The position numbers and the translations under genes are program-made. A stretch of DNA of 64,000 nt, taken from NCBI GenBank assembly GCA_964586155.1, contig CAZPHC010000015.1:1-64000 (forward strand), written 5' to 3'. The notes beneath the pieces are model-generated. The model ran no database searches and was not told the origin of the DNA. It saw only the letters and a program-made list of their open reading frames with translations. This stretch comes from SXNM01 sp964586155 (lineage in GTDB: Bacteria; Myxococcota_A; UBA9042). Of this stretch, positions 1 through 7,337 are shown piece by piece. Every line of letters begins with the position of its first letter. Position 1 is the stretch's first letter.

Positions 1-324
1 ACTCCTCGCGGCGCTCCGGGCGCGCGAGGTGGAGTCTACGGCCGGGTGCTCGGCGTTTTCATGGCGTGGTTGGTGGGGTGGATACATACCAACGGCGTCG
101 AGCGCGGGATGCGTGGCTGGGCGCTGGGCCGCAACAACCACAGTGGTTCGCGCAGCAAGCGCGGGACCGAGGTGGCGGCGGTGCTCTACAGTCTGGTGGA
201 GACTTGCAAGCTCGTCGGGCTGGATCCGAGGGTGTACTTGCGCGAGGCCGCGTTGCGCGCGCTCGCGGAGCCCGGCGCTGTTACGCTGCCGCACGCGCTG
301 AAGGCCGAAATCGTCGGCGTGTAG
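1..324 (+). pseudogene. IS66-family transposase, C-terminal remnant
   Basis: The reading frame is open from the window edge to a stop at 324. It carries the C-terminal signature of IS66 transposases: ERGMRG, then GRNNH, then GSRSKRGTEVAA and a LVETCKL...DPRVYL segment. In intact IS66 elements this part follows the DDE catalytic core, which would lie outside the window. The residues before about position 60 do not look like the usual IS66 sequence in this frame, so a frameshift or divergence is possible there. It is the only mobile-element trace in the window. It abuts the truncated methyltransferase copy at 341, so an insertion or deletion at this element may have cut that copy. The family call is firm; intactness cannot be judged. 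Confidence 0.8.
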
Positions 325-340
325 CTGATACTGGATGGCA

Positions 341-742
341 TCAGCCGCACGCCTCCGCGGCGAGTGCCGCCGTCGGGGCGGTGTTGGTCGTGACGGGGTG
401 CGGCGAGTACGTACGGTTGATCTCCTGCACGATCTCCCACTCGGCGCCCTCGCAATCGACCCTGAGGAAGTCGATTCGGTCGGCTCCAAGGCGGGTCACG
501 ATGTCCGCAAGTGTCTCGGCGCGAACGACTTGGTGGCCCACGGCCACGACGGTGCGGTGACCGCCGGTCTTGGGACCATCCGCGACTGCCAGCTGCAGCG
601 TTCGAGCCTCGGACCAAACCGCGCGATGGAACACGACCGCGTTGGCGAAAATAGTCGCATTGATGTTTGCGAGCAGTGCGTTCGCGGCGTCGAACTCTGC
701 CACGACGACCTGCCCCATGGCAGGCTTGGGCACAGAGATCAA
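341..742 (-). pseudogene. Truncated duplicate of FkbM methyltransferase
   Basis: This 133-residue frame matches the inner part of the FkbM domain of the full gene at 2026-3414. Matching stretches are ANALLANIN, GGHRTVVA, VRAETL and DRIDFL followed by DCEGAEWEIV. It lacks the SAM-binding N-terminal part and diverges after the CEGAEWEIV motif, so it should be inactive. The first 64 aligned bases differ from the intact gene at about 8 positions. Its only start is TTG at 742, overlapping the stop of the upstream gene as TTGA, so it could still be translated as a passenger. It reads as a leftover from a recombined tandem duplication. Confidence 0.75.
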
Positions 743-1146
743 TCCCGCACAGTGCCGAGGTTACGGCGAATCTCAAAGGAGGACTCTTCGAGTCTTTTCT
801 CGAACTCTCGTTGGAGGTCCTTGCTGCGAAAAACGACCGAATGGAGAACGTGCATTCCGGGGTGCTCATAGTCCAACCACCGGGCATCAGGAAATCGTTC
901 GTCAATGGTCGCGCAAGCCCGTGTAAGTCCACAAATGAGCGCCATCCATGGATCGACTCCTCGACTGCCGAAACGCTCGCTCACTCCATTGATTGAAATC
1001 TCGAAGTGACAGATCCATTCAAGATTCTCACCAGAATGGCCATCAGATTCATTTTGATAGGGCATCTGCACGGGCGCCGAAATAGCCACAAGCAAGGGTA
1101 CACCGTTGGCAGACAGAGTCCGTTCGGCGATCCACTCGAGCATCAT
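739..1146 (-). CDS. Immunity-like partner B, DUF6968-like
   Basis: A 135-aa soluble protein without a signal peptide. It is visibly paralogous to the protein at 4582-5040. Both begin with a WIAE..L motif and have a central W-x-C-x-FE strand, a D-x-x-x-ALI helix segment and a later TID-E-F segment. The layout resembles the DUF6968 group, which I recall near polymorphic toxins; that family label is from memory. The start at 1146 (tandem ATG ATG) is favoured by a strong GGAGG upstream. It begins one base after the stop of the Cys-rich protein at 1148-1666, so the two are co-translated, as toxin and immunity pairs usually are. Protection against its neighbour is inference. Confidence 0.6.
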   Translation of the reverse strand: MMLEWIAERTLSANGVPLLVAISAPVQMPYQNESDGHSGENLEWICHFEISINGVSERFGSRGVDPWMALICGLTRACATIDERFPDARWLDYEHPGMHVLHSVVFRSKDLQREFEKRLEESSFEIRRNLGTVRD

Positions 1147-1147
1147 G

Positions 1148-1666
1148 TTACCTCCTCCCCGCCGCCTGTTCAGGCGTACACACAGCCCAGCGGCACCAGT
1201 TTTTCCACGCCGTCGTCGATGAATTGGCGTCAATCTTGCACGATGTGTAGACATGCCTCTCACCCTTGAACCTTGCACAGTATAGCTCGCGCACATCACC
1301 GCTAGCCTCAGCCAGCGCCATGCAACCTCGGCACAATGATCCACCACCAACTGGGGCATCGCTCTGTGGCGTTCGGGTGCCGCTTCCTCCTGGCGAAGCA
1401 TCCCATGAAGACTCGTCTTGTGCTGGACGGTTCTGTCGTCTGCTCATGAACTCGTTCCATTCCTCCTCCTCTGGCTCACCGCTCCGCAAGTAGTCGTACA
1501 ACTCATCGTCGACAGCACCGGAACTCTCGGGAGATTGCTGCTCCTGTGGCTCCTGCGGCTCCTGCGACCCTCGCGCCTCCTGCGGTTCCTGCGCGTCCTG
1601 CGGATCCTCCGGCAGCGTGGGAACCGGCGCAGGCCACCTGGTTTCCTTCGGGTATTCAATGCTCAT
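1148..1666 (-). CDS. Cys-rich variable-tail protein B (toxin-like)
   Basis: A 172-aa protein with two parts. Residues 1-90 form a low-complexity acidic leader: MSIEYP start, a run of P-Q-E repeats, a YDYL motif and an EPEEEEW motif. The C-terminal part, from about residue 118, holds six Cys plus several Trp and Lys. The leader is shared with the protein at 5076-5639, while the Cys domain is unrelated in sequence. A common N-terminus with swapped C-termini next to paralogous partner genes is the pattern of polymorphic toxins. No signal peptide is visible, so export would need a dedicated route. Start at 1666 is supported by GGAGA. No known toxin domain was recognised; a modified peptide precursor is an alternative. 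Confidence 0.6.
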   Translation of the reverse strand: MSIEYPKETRWPAPVPTLPEDPQDAQEPQEARGSQEPQEPQEQQSPESSGAVDDELYDYLRSGEPEEEEWNEFMSRRQNRPAQDESSWDASPGGSGTRTPQSDAPVGGGSLCRGCMALAEASGDVRELYCARFKGERHVYTSCKIDANSSTTAWKNWCRWAVCTPEQAAGRR

Positions 1667-1753
1667 GGCAATCTCCGAACAACGATGGTTCGATTTCGCG
1701 CTACGGACCGCTCGACTCGCCAAGCTCCACTGCCCCTTCAGCCCCTTCAGCCA

Positions 1754-2026
1754 TCAACCGCCGCGCTGCACGCCCTCCTTTGCGCAATGGGGCCAACATC
1801 CGTGCATGTCGAGGCATTGCGTCGACGCGGTGATGGCAGAGCCTGTGCCGTGGATCCACTCGTCGCACTGCTCCCGTGTCGACGTCGTGCAACCGTTGTC
1901 GACGATGCAGTCACAGCACGGCGAGGGCAGCGCTTGAGCAGGATGGCCGGCGTCGAGTTCGGCGCATGCGGCGACGAACAGGGCCAAGATCACCACAGTG
2001 CGGCGAACGGTCTGTGGGCTCTTCAT
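1754..2026 (-). CDS. Small Cys-rich lipoprotein
   Basis: A 90-aa protein with a lipoprotein signal: basic N-terminus, hydrophobic VVILALFVAAC, lipid Cys at about residue 21. The mature part contains eight further Cys, including a CCDC cluster, in about 50 residues, suggesting disulfides in the envelope. Its ATG overlaps the TGA of the FkbM gene by one base (TGATG), so translation is coupled. The Cys-rich protein B follows 87 bases downstream. It might be the periplasmic or outer-membrane member of the cassette, or another variable Cys-rich product. No family recognised. Confidence 0.6.
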   Translation of the reverse strand: MKSPQTVRRTVVILALFVAACAELDAGHPAQALPSPCCDCIVDNGCTTSTREQCDEWIHGTGSAITASTQCLDMHGCWPHCAKEGVQRGG

Positions 2027-3414
2027 CAGGTCACCTCCATCTTGCGCGCGCCCATCGCGTGCACGCGGACCAATTGGGTATCTGCCGTCGTCCGAATGTG
2101 GGTGACATCGAAGCGCTCGTCCAGCAAGACTTGCATCGCTTGCTGGTGCCGTTCACTCCCGTCGAGGTGAAGCTCCATCGCGAGAAGATCGACCTGAACG
2201 CCGCCTGGCCGGTTGATCTGCGGCACGATCTCCCACTCGGCGCCCTCGCAATCGAGCTTCAGGAAATCGATCCGATCGGCGCCCATGCGATCGACGAGCG
2301 CCTCGAGTGTCTCGGCGCGAACGACGTGGTGGCCCTCGGCCACGACGGTGCGGTGGCCGCCGGTGTTGGGACCATCCGCGAGCGCCAGGGACAGCGTTCG
2401 AGGCTCGGACCAGAGCGCGCGATGCAGGACCACGGCGTTGGCGAACGTGGCTGTGTTGATGTTCGCCAGCAGCGCGTTTGCGGCATTGGCCTCGATGCCG
2501 AGCACCTTCGCGTCTGGGAACATGCGCGCCGCCCAGGCGGCAAAGGAACCGATGTGGGCGCCGACGTCGACGATGAAGCGAGGTGGACGCGACGGCTGCC
2601 ACAGTCGCAAGAGATAAAAGTCGAACTCGATGACCTCGCGCGCGATGCCCTCGTCCCAGGTCCCAGGGCGTGTAGCCAGGCGCAGCCCATCGATCTCGAA
2701 CGTCGTCAGCGGCGTTGTTGGTGGGAGCCGCTCGCCCGAGAGCAGGTCGACGCCGAGCCGCTCCGGATCGGCGGCGCTCGGCGGCAGGCGATCGAGGTGC
2801 ACGACCAGCGGACCGCGCGGGGCAGGCGGCACCAAAGGGATGCCAAGCGCGACGGCCTCCCAGCAGACTAGGATGTCGTCGCCTTGATGCCAGCCGCGGC
2901 CTGTCCAGCGCAGTTCGCTGCGGGCCCGCCCGCGCAGGACCATGGCGTTGCCGGCAACAAATGCGCACGGGTCACAAGCGTCCTCGCGGAGGTTTGCGAT
3001 GTAAGCACCATCGTAGCGCGCCCAATCGCCCCAACGCTGGCCAATCACCGACTGCAAGCGGATGGCGCAGATCGCGTCATTGGGTGCGTCAGCGAGGACA
3101 CCCCAATCGCCGCCACAGGGCAATATGTCGTCCGCGCCCAGGTAGACGTCGCCCGGTGGGCAGGCCGCAATTGCCGCGTCGATCGCGGCGCCGAAGGCCG
3201 CGCCGGTCGTCGCGCCGACCAGGCGTACGAGTCGGTCAGCGTCAGGCAAGATCGACCCGTCGGGCAGCGCACAAACCACCGCGTGGCCGAGCTCGAGCCA
3301 AGTGGTGACAAGCGTGCGAAGCAGCGATGGGTTGCGGCCGGTCGTGACGATGACGACCGCTGGCAGCCGTGAGTTGTCGCCACGACGATCGTGCGGGGCG
3401 TCCATCGCGCTCAT
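2026..3414 (-). CDS. Glycosyltransferase-like / FkbM methyltransferase fusion
   Basis: A 462-aa two-domain protein. Residues 1 to about 260 look like a GT-A-type glycosyltransferase module: VVIVTTGRN start, then an acidic DVYLGADDIL stretch in the position of a nucleotide-sugar/metal motif. From about 275 it is an FkbM-family SAM-dependent methyltransferase, with FIVDVGAHIGSFA as the SAM loop, GIEANAANA next, and LDCEGAEWEIV. FkbM enzymes O-methylate sugars or natural products. Start 3414 overlaps the stop of the glycosyltransferase gene as ATGA. The substrate is unknown. Placement between two Cys-rich cassettes raises the possibility that it decorates their products or a surface glycan. A truncated copy lies at 341-742. 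Confidence 0.8.
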   Translation of the reverse strand: MSAMDAPHDRRGDNSRLPAVVIVTTGRNPSLLRTLVTTWLELGHAVVCALPDGSILPDADRLVRLVGATTGAAFGAAIDAAIAACPPGDVYLGADDILPCGGDWGVLADAPNDAICAIRLQSVIGQRWGDWARYDGAYIANLREDACDPCAFVAGNAMVLRGRARSELRWTGRGWHQGDDILVCWEAVALGIPLVPPAPRGPLVVHLDRLPPSAADPERLGVDLLSGERLPPTTPLTTFEIDGLRLATRPGTWDEGIAREVIEFDFYLLRLWQPSRPPRFIVDVGAHIGSFAAWAARMFPDAKVLGIEANAANALLANINTATFANAVVLHRALWSEPRTLSLALADGPNTGGHRTVVAEGHHVVRAETLEALVDRMGADRIDFLKLDCEGAEWEIVPQINRPGGVQVDLLAMELHLDGSERHQQAMQVLLDERFDVTHIRTTADTQLVRVHAMGARKMEVT

Positions 3415-4460
3415 GCCGCGGCCCTCGTCGCACCCAGATCGGTCCAAACGCGAACGCGATCGCACCAACTCCAAGCCGGCAGCACCCGTGCGCGCGCCAA
3501 GACACCGCGGCGGCAGGCGGCGTCGCGGTCGGTCACGACGGCGCGAAGCGCCATGACCAGCGCGTCGAAGTCGGGTTCGCGCGCGAAGCCGGGGTACAGG
3601 GGCGCCGGCACCTTGCCGGAGGATGGGACGATGATGCAGTCCGAGGCGTCGAGGTAGTCGAGAGGTCCTGAGAAGCCATGAGCGATGAGCGCGCGGCCAT
3701 GGGCGAGCGCCTCGAGGCCGACGAGGCCGAAGCCTTCGCAGCGTGAGGGTAGCACAACGGCGTGCGCGGCCTGGAAGTACGCGCTCAAGTCGCGACGGCC
3801 CACGTGCGCGCCGATGACCTCGACGCGGTCGTCGCCGCGGGCGTGGGTTTGATGCAGGGCGCGCGCGGCCGCGAGTTGACCTGGACCGCACTTGATCGTC
3901 AGGCGCACGGCCTCGTGGGCCGGGAACGCGGCGACGAACGCGCGGAGCAGCACGTCGGTGGCCTTGCGCTCGTCGACCTGTCCGAGGTGGAGAAAGCGAA
4001 ACGGGCCGTCTGGTGGCGGAGCATACGGACAGTCGTCCGGCCAGACACCGTGATGGAGCACGCCGACATCGCGGCCGGTCGCCGTGCGCATGACGTCGGC
4101 GACGAAGGTGGAGACGCCGTAGAGCTCGTCGAAGGTCTCGAGGTGGCGAGCGAATGTCGCCGGCATGAAGTCCGAGTCCCAGTAGATCAGCGCCGCGCGG
4201 CTGCGGGCTCGGATGGTCTCGCCGCGATGGTGGAGGCCGTACCGAAGCGAGCGCTCGACGACCAGCCGGCGTGCGCGTCGGAGCTCGCGATGACGGGCGA
4301 ATGCACGGAGGACTTCGGGCGGTGTTGAACTTGCGTCGAATGCGCGCGTCGGCACGGCGATCGGCGCGTGGCCATTGGCTTCGAGCGCGCGGATCAGCGA
4401 GCTGCCGACGTACGACAGGCTGCTTGTGTCGCCGTGGGGGGATTCGATGGCAAGGCTCAT
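3411..4460 (-). CDS. GT4-type glycosyltransferase
   Basis: A 349-aa GT-B enzyme of the GT4/RfaG style. Near the N-terminus is a glycine/serine loop (DTSSLSYVGSSL). The C-terminal half contains HLGQVDERKATDVLL and the typical nucleotide-sugar motif VVLPSRCEGFGLVGLEALAHG, with the E-x7-E pair (CEGFGLVGLE). It would transfer a sugar from an activated donor at the cytoplasmic face; the acceptor is unknown. Start 4460 is chosen for a GGGAGA ribosome site. The stop overlaps the FkbM start (ATGA), so both enzymes should be made together. Bases 4392-4451 are duplicated at 5687-5746 with five mismatches, inside the truncated copy upstream. Confidence 0.88.
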   Translation of the reverse strand: MSLAIESPHGDTSSLSYVGSSLIRALEANGHAPIAVPTRAFDASSTPPEVLRAFARHRELRRARRLVVERSLRYGLHHRGETIRARSRAALIYWDSDFMPATFARHLETFDELYGVSTFVADVMRTATGRDVGVLHHGVWPDDCPYAPPPDGPFRFLHLGQVDERKATDVLLRAFVAAFPAHEAVRLTIKCGPGQLAAARALHQTHARGDDRVEVIGAHVGRRDLSAYFQAAHAVVLPSRCEGFGLVGLEALAHGRALIAHGFSGPLDYLDASDCIIVPSSGKVPAPLYPGFAREPDFDALVMALRAVVTDRDAACRRGVLARARVLPAWSWCDRVRVWTDLGATRAAA

Positions 4461-4581
4461 GATTCTCCCATTTGGGCAGGTCTCGCCCGTTGCACACGAC
4501 GATTCGTATACTTCGCGAAGCCTGGCCCGCGCTCAGCGACGTTCCTTCCGCGTTGGTTGATGATGCAGGCGTGACTCCCGA

Positions 4582-5040
4582 TCAGTCTTCAACTGTTCCC
4601 CCCTCAAAGGCTTCGCCCGGAACTTCGTCATCTTCACCCTCTGCCTCTGCTTCTCGACGAAGTCCCTGCACGCTGCGCTGATGGGACTCGTTCAGAACCC
4701 ATTGTTCAAGCTCGTTGGAGTAATCGCCAGCAACGATGAAGGGGACGAATAGCGGTATGTGAGAGTGCGGACAATCCCTGGCAACGAGTGCCCCGGAAAA
4801 TTCGCTGTCGATCGTCCTTCGAATCCCAGAAATGGCCGAAATGAGAGCACCCAATGAATCTTCGTGGTGTCGACTTTCGCCCCCATCTGCTCCTGGACCA
4901 TGGTACTCGAAGTCACAAGTCCAAAATCCCCCATCGTCCATGTAAGGTTCTGACACCTTGAAAACAAATTCTGGCTCGAGAGAATCCATGGGAACCAACA
5001 CGGTCTCTGCGATCCATCGTTTCGAGCTCTTATCGTTCAT
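4582..5040 (-). CDS. Immunity-like partner A, DUF6968-like
   Basis: A 152-aa soluble acidic protein paralogous to the 135-aa protein at 739-1146. It has WIAETVL near the start, W-T-CDFEYHG in the centre, DSLGALISAI and TIDSEF further on. The C-terminus is a highly acidic tail rich in Glu and Gly. Start 5040 is preferred over an ATG at 5055 because AGGAG sits about 8 bases before it. The gene follows the Cys-rich protein A by 35 bases. Sequence divergence between the two partners goes with the different Cys-rich tails of their neighbours, as expected for matched immunity proteins. That role is inferred. Confidence 0.6.
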   Translation of the reverse strand: MNDKSSKRWIAETVLVPMDSLEPEFVFKVSEPYMDDGGFWTCDFEYHGPGADGGESRHHEDSLGALISAISGIRRTIDSEFSGALVARDCPHSHIPLFVPFIVAGDYSNELEQWVLNESHQRSVQGLRREAEAEGEDDEVPGEAFEGGTVED

Positions 5041-5075
5041 GTCCCACTCCTGCATCACCTGCGAACAATCGACTG

Positions 5076-5639
5076 CTAGGGACAAACACCCTGCGCCAAC
5101 GCGTTGCAACCGGCTGCGCATTCGTGCGGTCTCAACCGTGCTTGTGACCAACAGTAACGACGAATCGACGACCAAGTTGGCCCTTCCGGCAGGGCTCGGC
5201 AAATCGCCTCAACTGATGCTGGGCCTGCGTAGCAAGCGGTCTGACATGCTTTCTTGAACGCGCGACTGCCGTCCGGACATGGGCCCCCCTTACCGCCCCC
5301 CGACGAAGACTGCTGACCAACTTGCGATGCGTCGCCGCCGCCCCACCAACCCCGCCGATCATCTTGTGATGCGTTGTCGCCCCACATGCCGCCATCTGGC
5401 CGCGACGGCGGATCTGGTTGCAAGAATTCCCTCCACTCCTCCTCCTCTGGCTCACCACCCAAGTAGTCATATAGGTCATCGTCCTGCCCGGAACCCTCCG
5501 CCTCCTGCGGGTTCTGCGGGTCCTGCGGGACCTGCGGGTCCTGCGGGTCCTCTGGATCCTTCGAACCGCCATCCGGCTCCTCCCATGGCCATGGATCCGG
5601 CCGACGCACCTTGGTTTCCCATGGGTATTCTGTGCTCAA
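5076..5639 (-). CDS. Cys-rich variable-tail protein A (toxin-like)
   Basis: A 187-aa protein read from a TTG at 5639, chosen because AGGAG precedes it and because the resulting STEYPWET start aligns with the MSIEYPKET start of protein B. The leader contains Trp/Pro-rich sequence, a D-P-Q-D-P-Q repeat, DDDLYDYLGG and EPEEEEW. A Gly/Ser-rich linker follows. The last 70 residues hold eight Cys in a basic, compact domain unlike the six-Cys tail of protein B. No signal peptide. The TTG overlaps the stop of a short ORF as TTGA, so translation is probably coupled. Candidate secreted toxin or peptide precursor with a neighbouring immunity gene; the activity is unknown. Confidence 0.6.
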   Translation of the reverse strand: MSTEYPWETKVRRPDPWPWEEPDGGSKDPEDPQDPQVPQDPQNPQEAEGSGQDDDLYDYLGGEPEEEEWREFLQPDPPSRPDGGMWGDNASQDDRRGWWGGGDASQVGQQSSSGGGKGGPCPDGSRAFKKACQTACYAGPASVEAICRALPEGPTWSSIRRYCWSQARLRPHECAAGCNALAQGVCP

Positions 5640-5776
5640 GATCTGCTCCTGACAGTGGAGATTCGAACTCGCACTATGTCCTGTTGGATCAGCGAGCTGC
5701 CGACGTACGCGAGGCTGCTGGTGTCTCCTTGGGGGGATTCGATGGCGAACCCAGCAATCTCCATTTGCGTTCTCAT
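5636..5776 (-). pseudogene. Truncated 5' copy of the glycosyltransferase
   Basis: A 46-codon frame. Residues 8-31 match the start of the glycosyltransferase at 3411-4460 (AIESP-GDTSSL-YVGSSLI), then the sequence switches to unrelated residues and stops. At DNA level 5687-5746 and 4392-4451 differ at 5 of 60 bases. The ATG at 5776 keeps a GGGAG ribosome site, and the stop overlaps the TTG start of Cys-rich protein A. The stub may therefore persist as a translated leader that delivers ribosomes to the next gene. It marks a recombination junction. Confidence 0.7.
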
Positions 5777-5882
5777 GACGGGCTCCCACCGAAGAAACTC
5801 CGATCTAATGCAGAAATCATACACATTCAACCGTTCGACACATCGTCCAAAATGTCGCCAGCCCCTGAGACTTTCTTGGGGC

Positions 5883-7337
5883 TCAAGGATCTCGATAATC
5901 GACATTGCAAACTGCATTGGAACCGCCACTTGCGAGCCAAGCGGGATACTTATCCCCGACGACTGGCCTGCTCTCGGATCCGACAGGACCGTCCATGAGC
6001 CGAACCTGCGCTACCGTCCAACCATTGGTGCGGCAGGTAAAACCGGTCTCCGACACGTAGTATTGGATGATTCCTCCGCCATACGGATCTTGATCGGGGC
6101 GAATTCTCATATACGAATACGCTTCATGCATGGTTGATGGAAGGCGACCGCGGCGTGCTCGGAAGGACTCAACAACAAGAGCTGCTCTGGTAGCGGCCAA
6201 GTTGGCCGCCAAGCCCGCTGTCGAGACAATGACACTTCTCATCTTCCACGTTTCGTTTGCACTCCCACACGCCCGTGAGGCCGAAGGATTTGCGGACGAC
6301 TCTCGACAACGATGGAATTCAGAAACGACTGATACTCCTTCCACAAGCACCGCAGGCAGGCCCAGGCGGACAGTCTGCTCGAGCCGTAAGAGCCGACCGA
6401 CGTCAGAAGCGACCGCCATCCATCGCTCCCAAAATTCCTGGGCCCCAGGAACCTGTCCACTCACTCCGGAGTACATCAATCCCTCAACATATCGACCAAC
6501 AGCCATTTGTCTCAGCTCTCGAAACGCTGACTCGATTTCTCCATCAATTGCAATGCCATCGATCTTGTGTATCAGAGCGAGCAACTGCTTTGCATCGACG
6601 ACCTCTCGGGCTCCAATGGCCCAACACACATCCACACGAAAGCCATAGGTGTAGGTAAGGAAAAATGAATTCCCGAAACTTACATTCCCCACCTCCAATC
6701 TCGACAGTTCGCCCAGAGTCAGTGTTAGCTCTGCGACCGTCGGCCAAACGAGCGCTGTTGATGTAGTCAGCCGCGCTCGATTCCATTTGAACAAGCGAAA
6801 TATTGCCTCTGACAGGTTCACGGATGAGGCGATGGAAGGCGGGGCCAACACGTTTGGCCTCGCTTGTGCTCTGGATTGAATCTCGGAGCGAACGCAGTTG
6901 AGTACATCCATCAATCCGGCATCGGAGAGCGGACTTTTGGCGAGCCAAGTCCGTGCTTGGACTTGCACCTTGCTCACACCGACTGCATCACGCGAACCAT
7001 CTTGTGGTGATTGCAGTGCCGGCGCCTCCAGAAAGTGCGAGGTCCAGGCTTCGTCACTGATGGTTGATAGCAGTGCAGTTGCCGTCTGCTGACATGGCTT
7101 CAACATTCCACCAGTTCCTACCTCGGGAATGCTTGAAACTGGTGTTCCGGAGAGGACGGTCTCCATGACTCCGTTGGCCGACTGAGATGCACGACTCGGC
7201 AACCCATAAACCAAATTGCCGTCAACGCTGGCCAAGGGTGAGACGACCACGAGAGTTGTCACGAGTAGCAGAGCCCGCGCGACAAAGCCACAAGTTTCAT
7301 GTTGTTGCCACATAGCCACCGTCGTCAATACACTCAC
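5883..7337 (-). CDS. Secreted 484-aa protein, pilin-like C-terminal segment
   Basis: Begins at GTG 7337, overlapping the preceding stop as GTGA. Residues 19-40 form a hydrophobic signal or anchor (ARALLLVTTLVVVSPLA), so most of the protein should be periplasmic. The middle is helical with no family I recognise. Residues about 385-450 have the layout of secreted proteins with a pseudopilin-like tail: AATRAALVVESFRARRGRLP, then a DPYGG turn and two further strands with a Cys. Base composition is clearly lower in G+C than the flanking core genes, suggesting acquisition. Function unknown. It could be an anchor or accessory for the small protein encoded just before it. Confidence 0.6.
   Translation of the reverse strand: MSVLTTVAMWQQHETCGFVARALLLVTTLVVVSPLASVDGNLVYGLPSRASQSANGVMETVLSGTPVSSIPEVGTGGMLKPCQQTATALLSTISDEAWTSHFLEAPALQSPQDGSRDAVGVSKVQVQARTWLAKSPLSDAGLMDVLNCVRSEIQSRAQARPNVLAPPSIASSVNLSEAIFRLFKWNRARLTTSTALVWPTVAELTLTLGELSRLEVGNVSFGNSFFLTYTYGFRVDVCWAIGAREVVDAKQLLALIHKIDGIAIDGEIESAFRELRQMAVGRYVEGLMYSGVSGQVPGAQEFWERWMAVASDVGRLLRLEQTVRLGLPAVLVEGVSVVSEFHRCRESSANPSASRACGSANETWKMRSVIVSTAGLAANLAATRAALVVESFRARRGRLPSTMHEAYSYMRIRPDQDPYGGGIIQYYVSETGFTCRTNGWTVAQVRLMDGPVGSESRPVVGDKYPAWLASGGSNAVCNVDYRDP

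Noticed and set aside
339..1146. Intact FkbM gene continuing upstream of 742
   Set aside because: Upstream of 742 the frame runs into the different, well-supported partner B gene; the SAM loop of the FkbM domain is missing.
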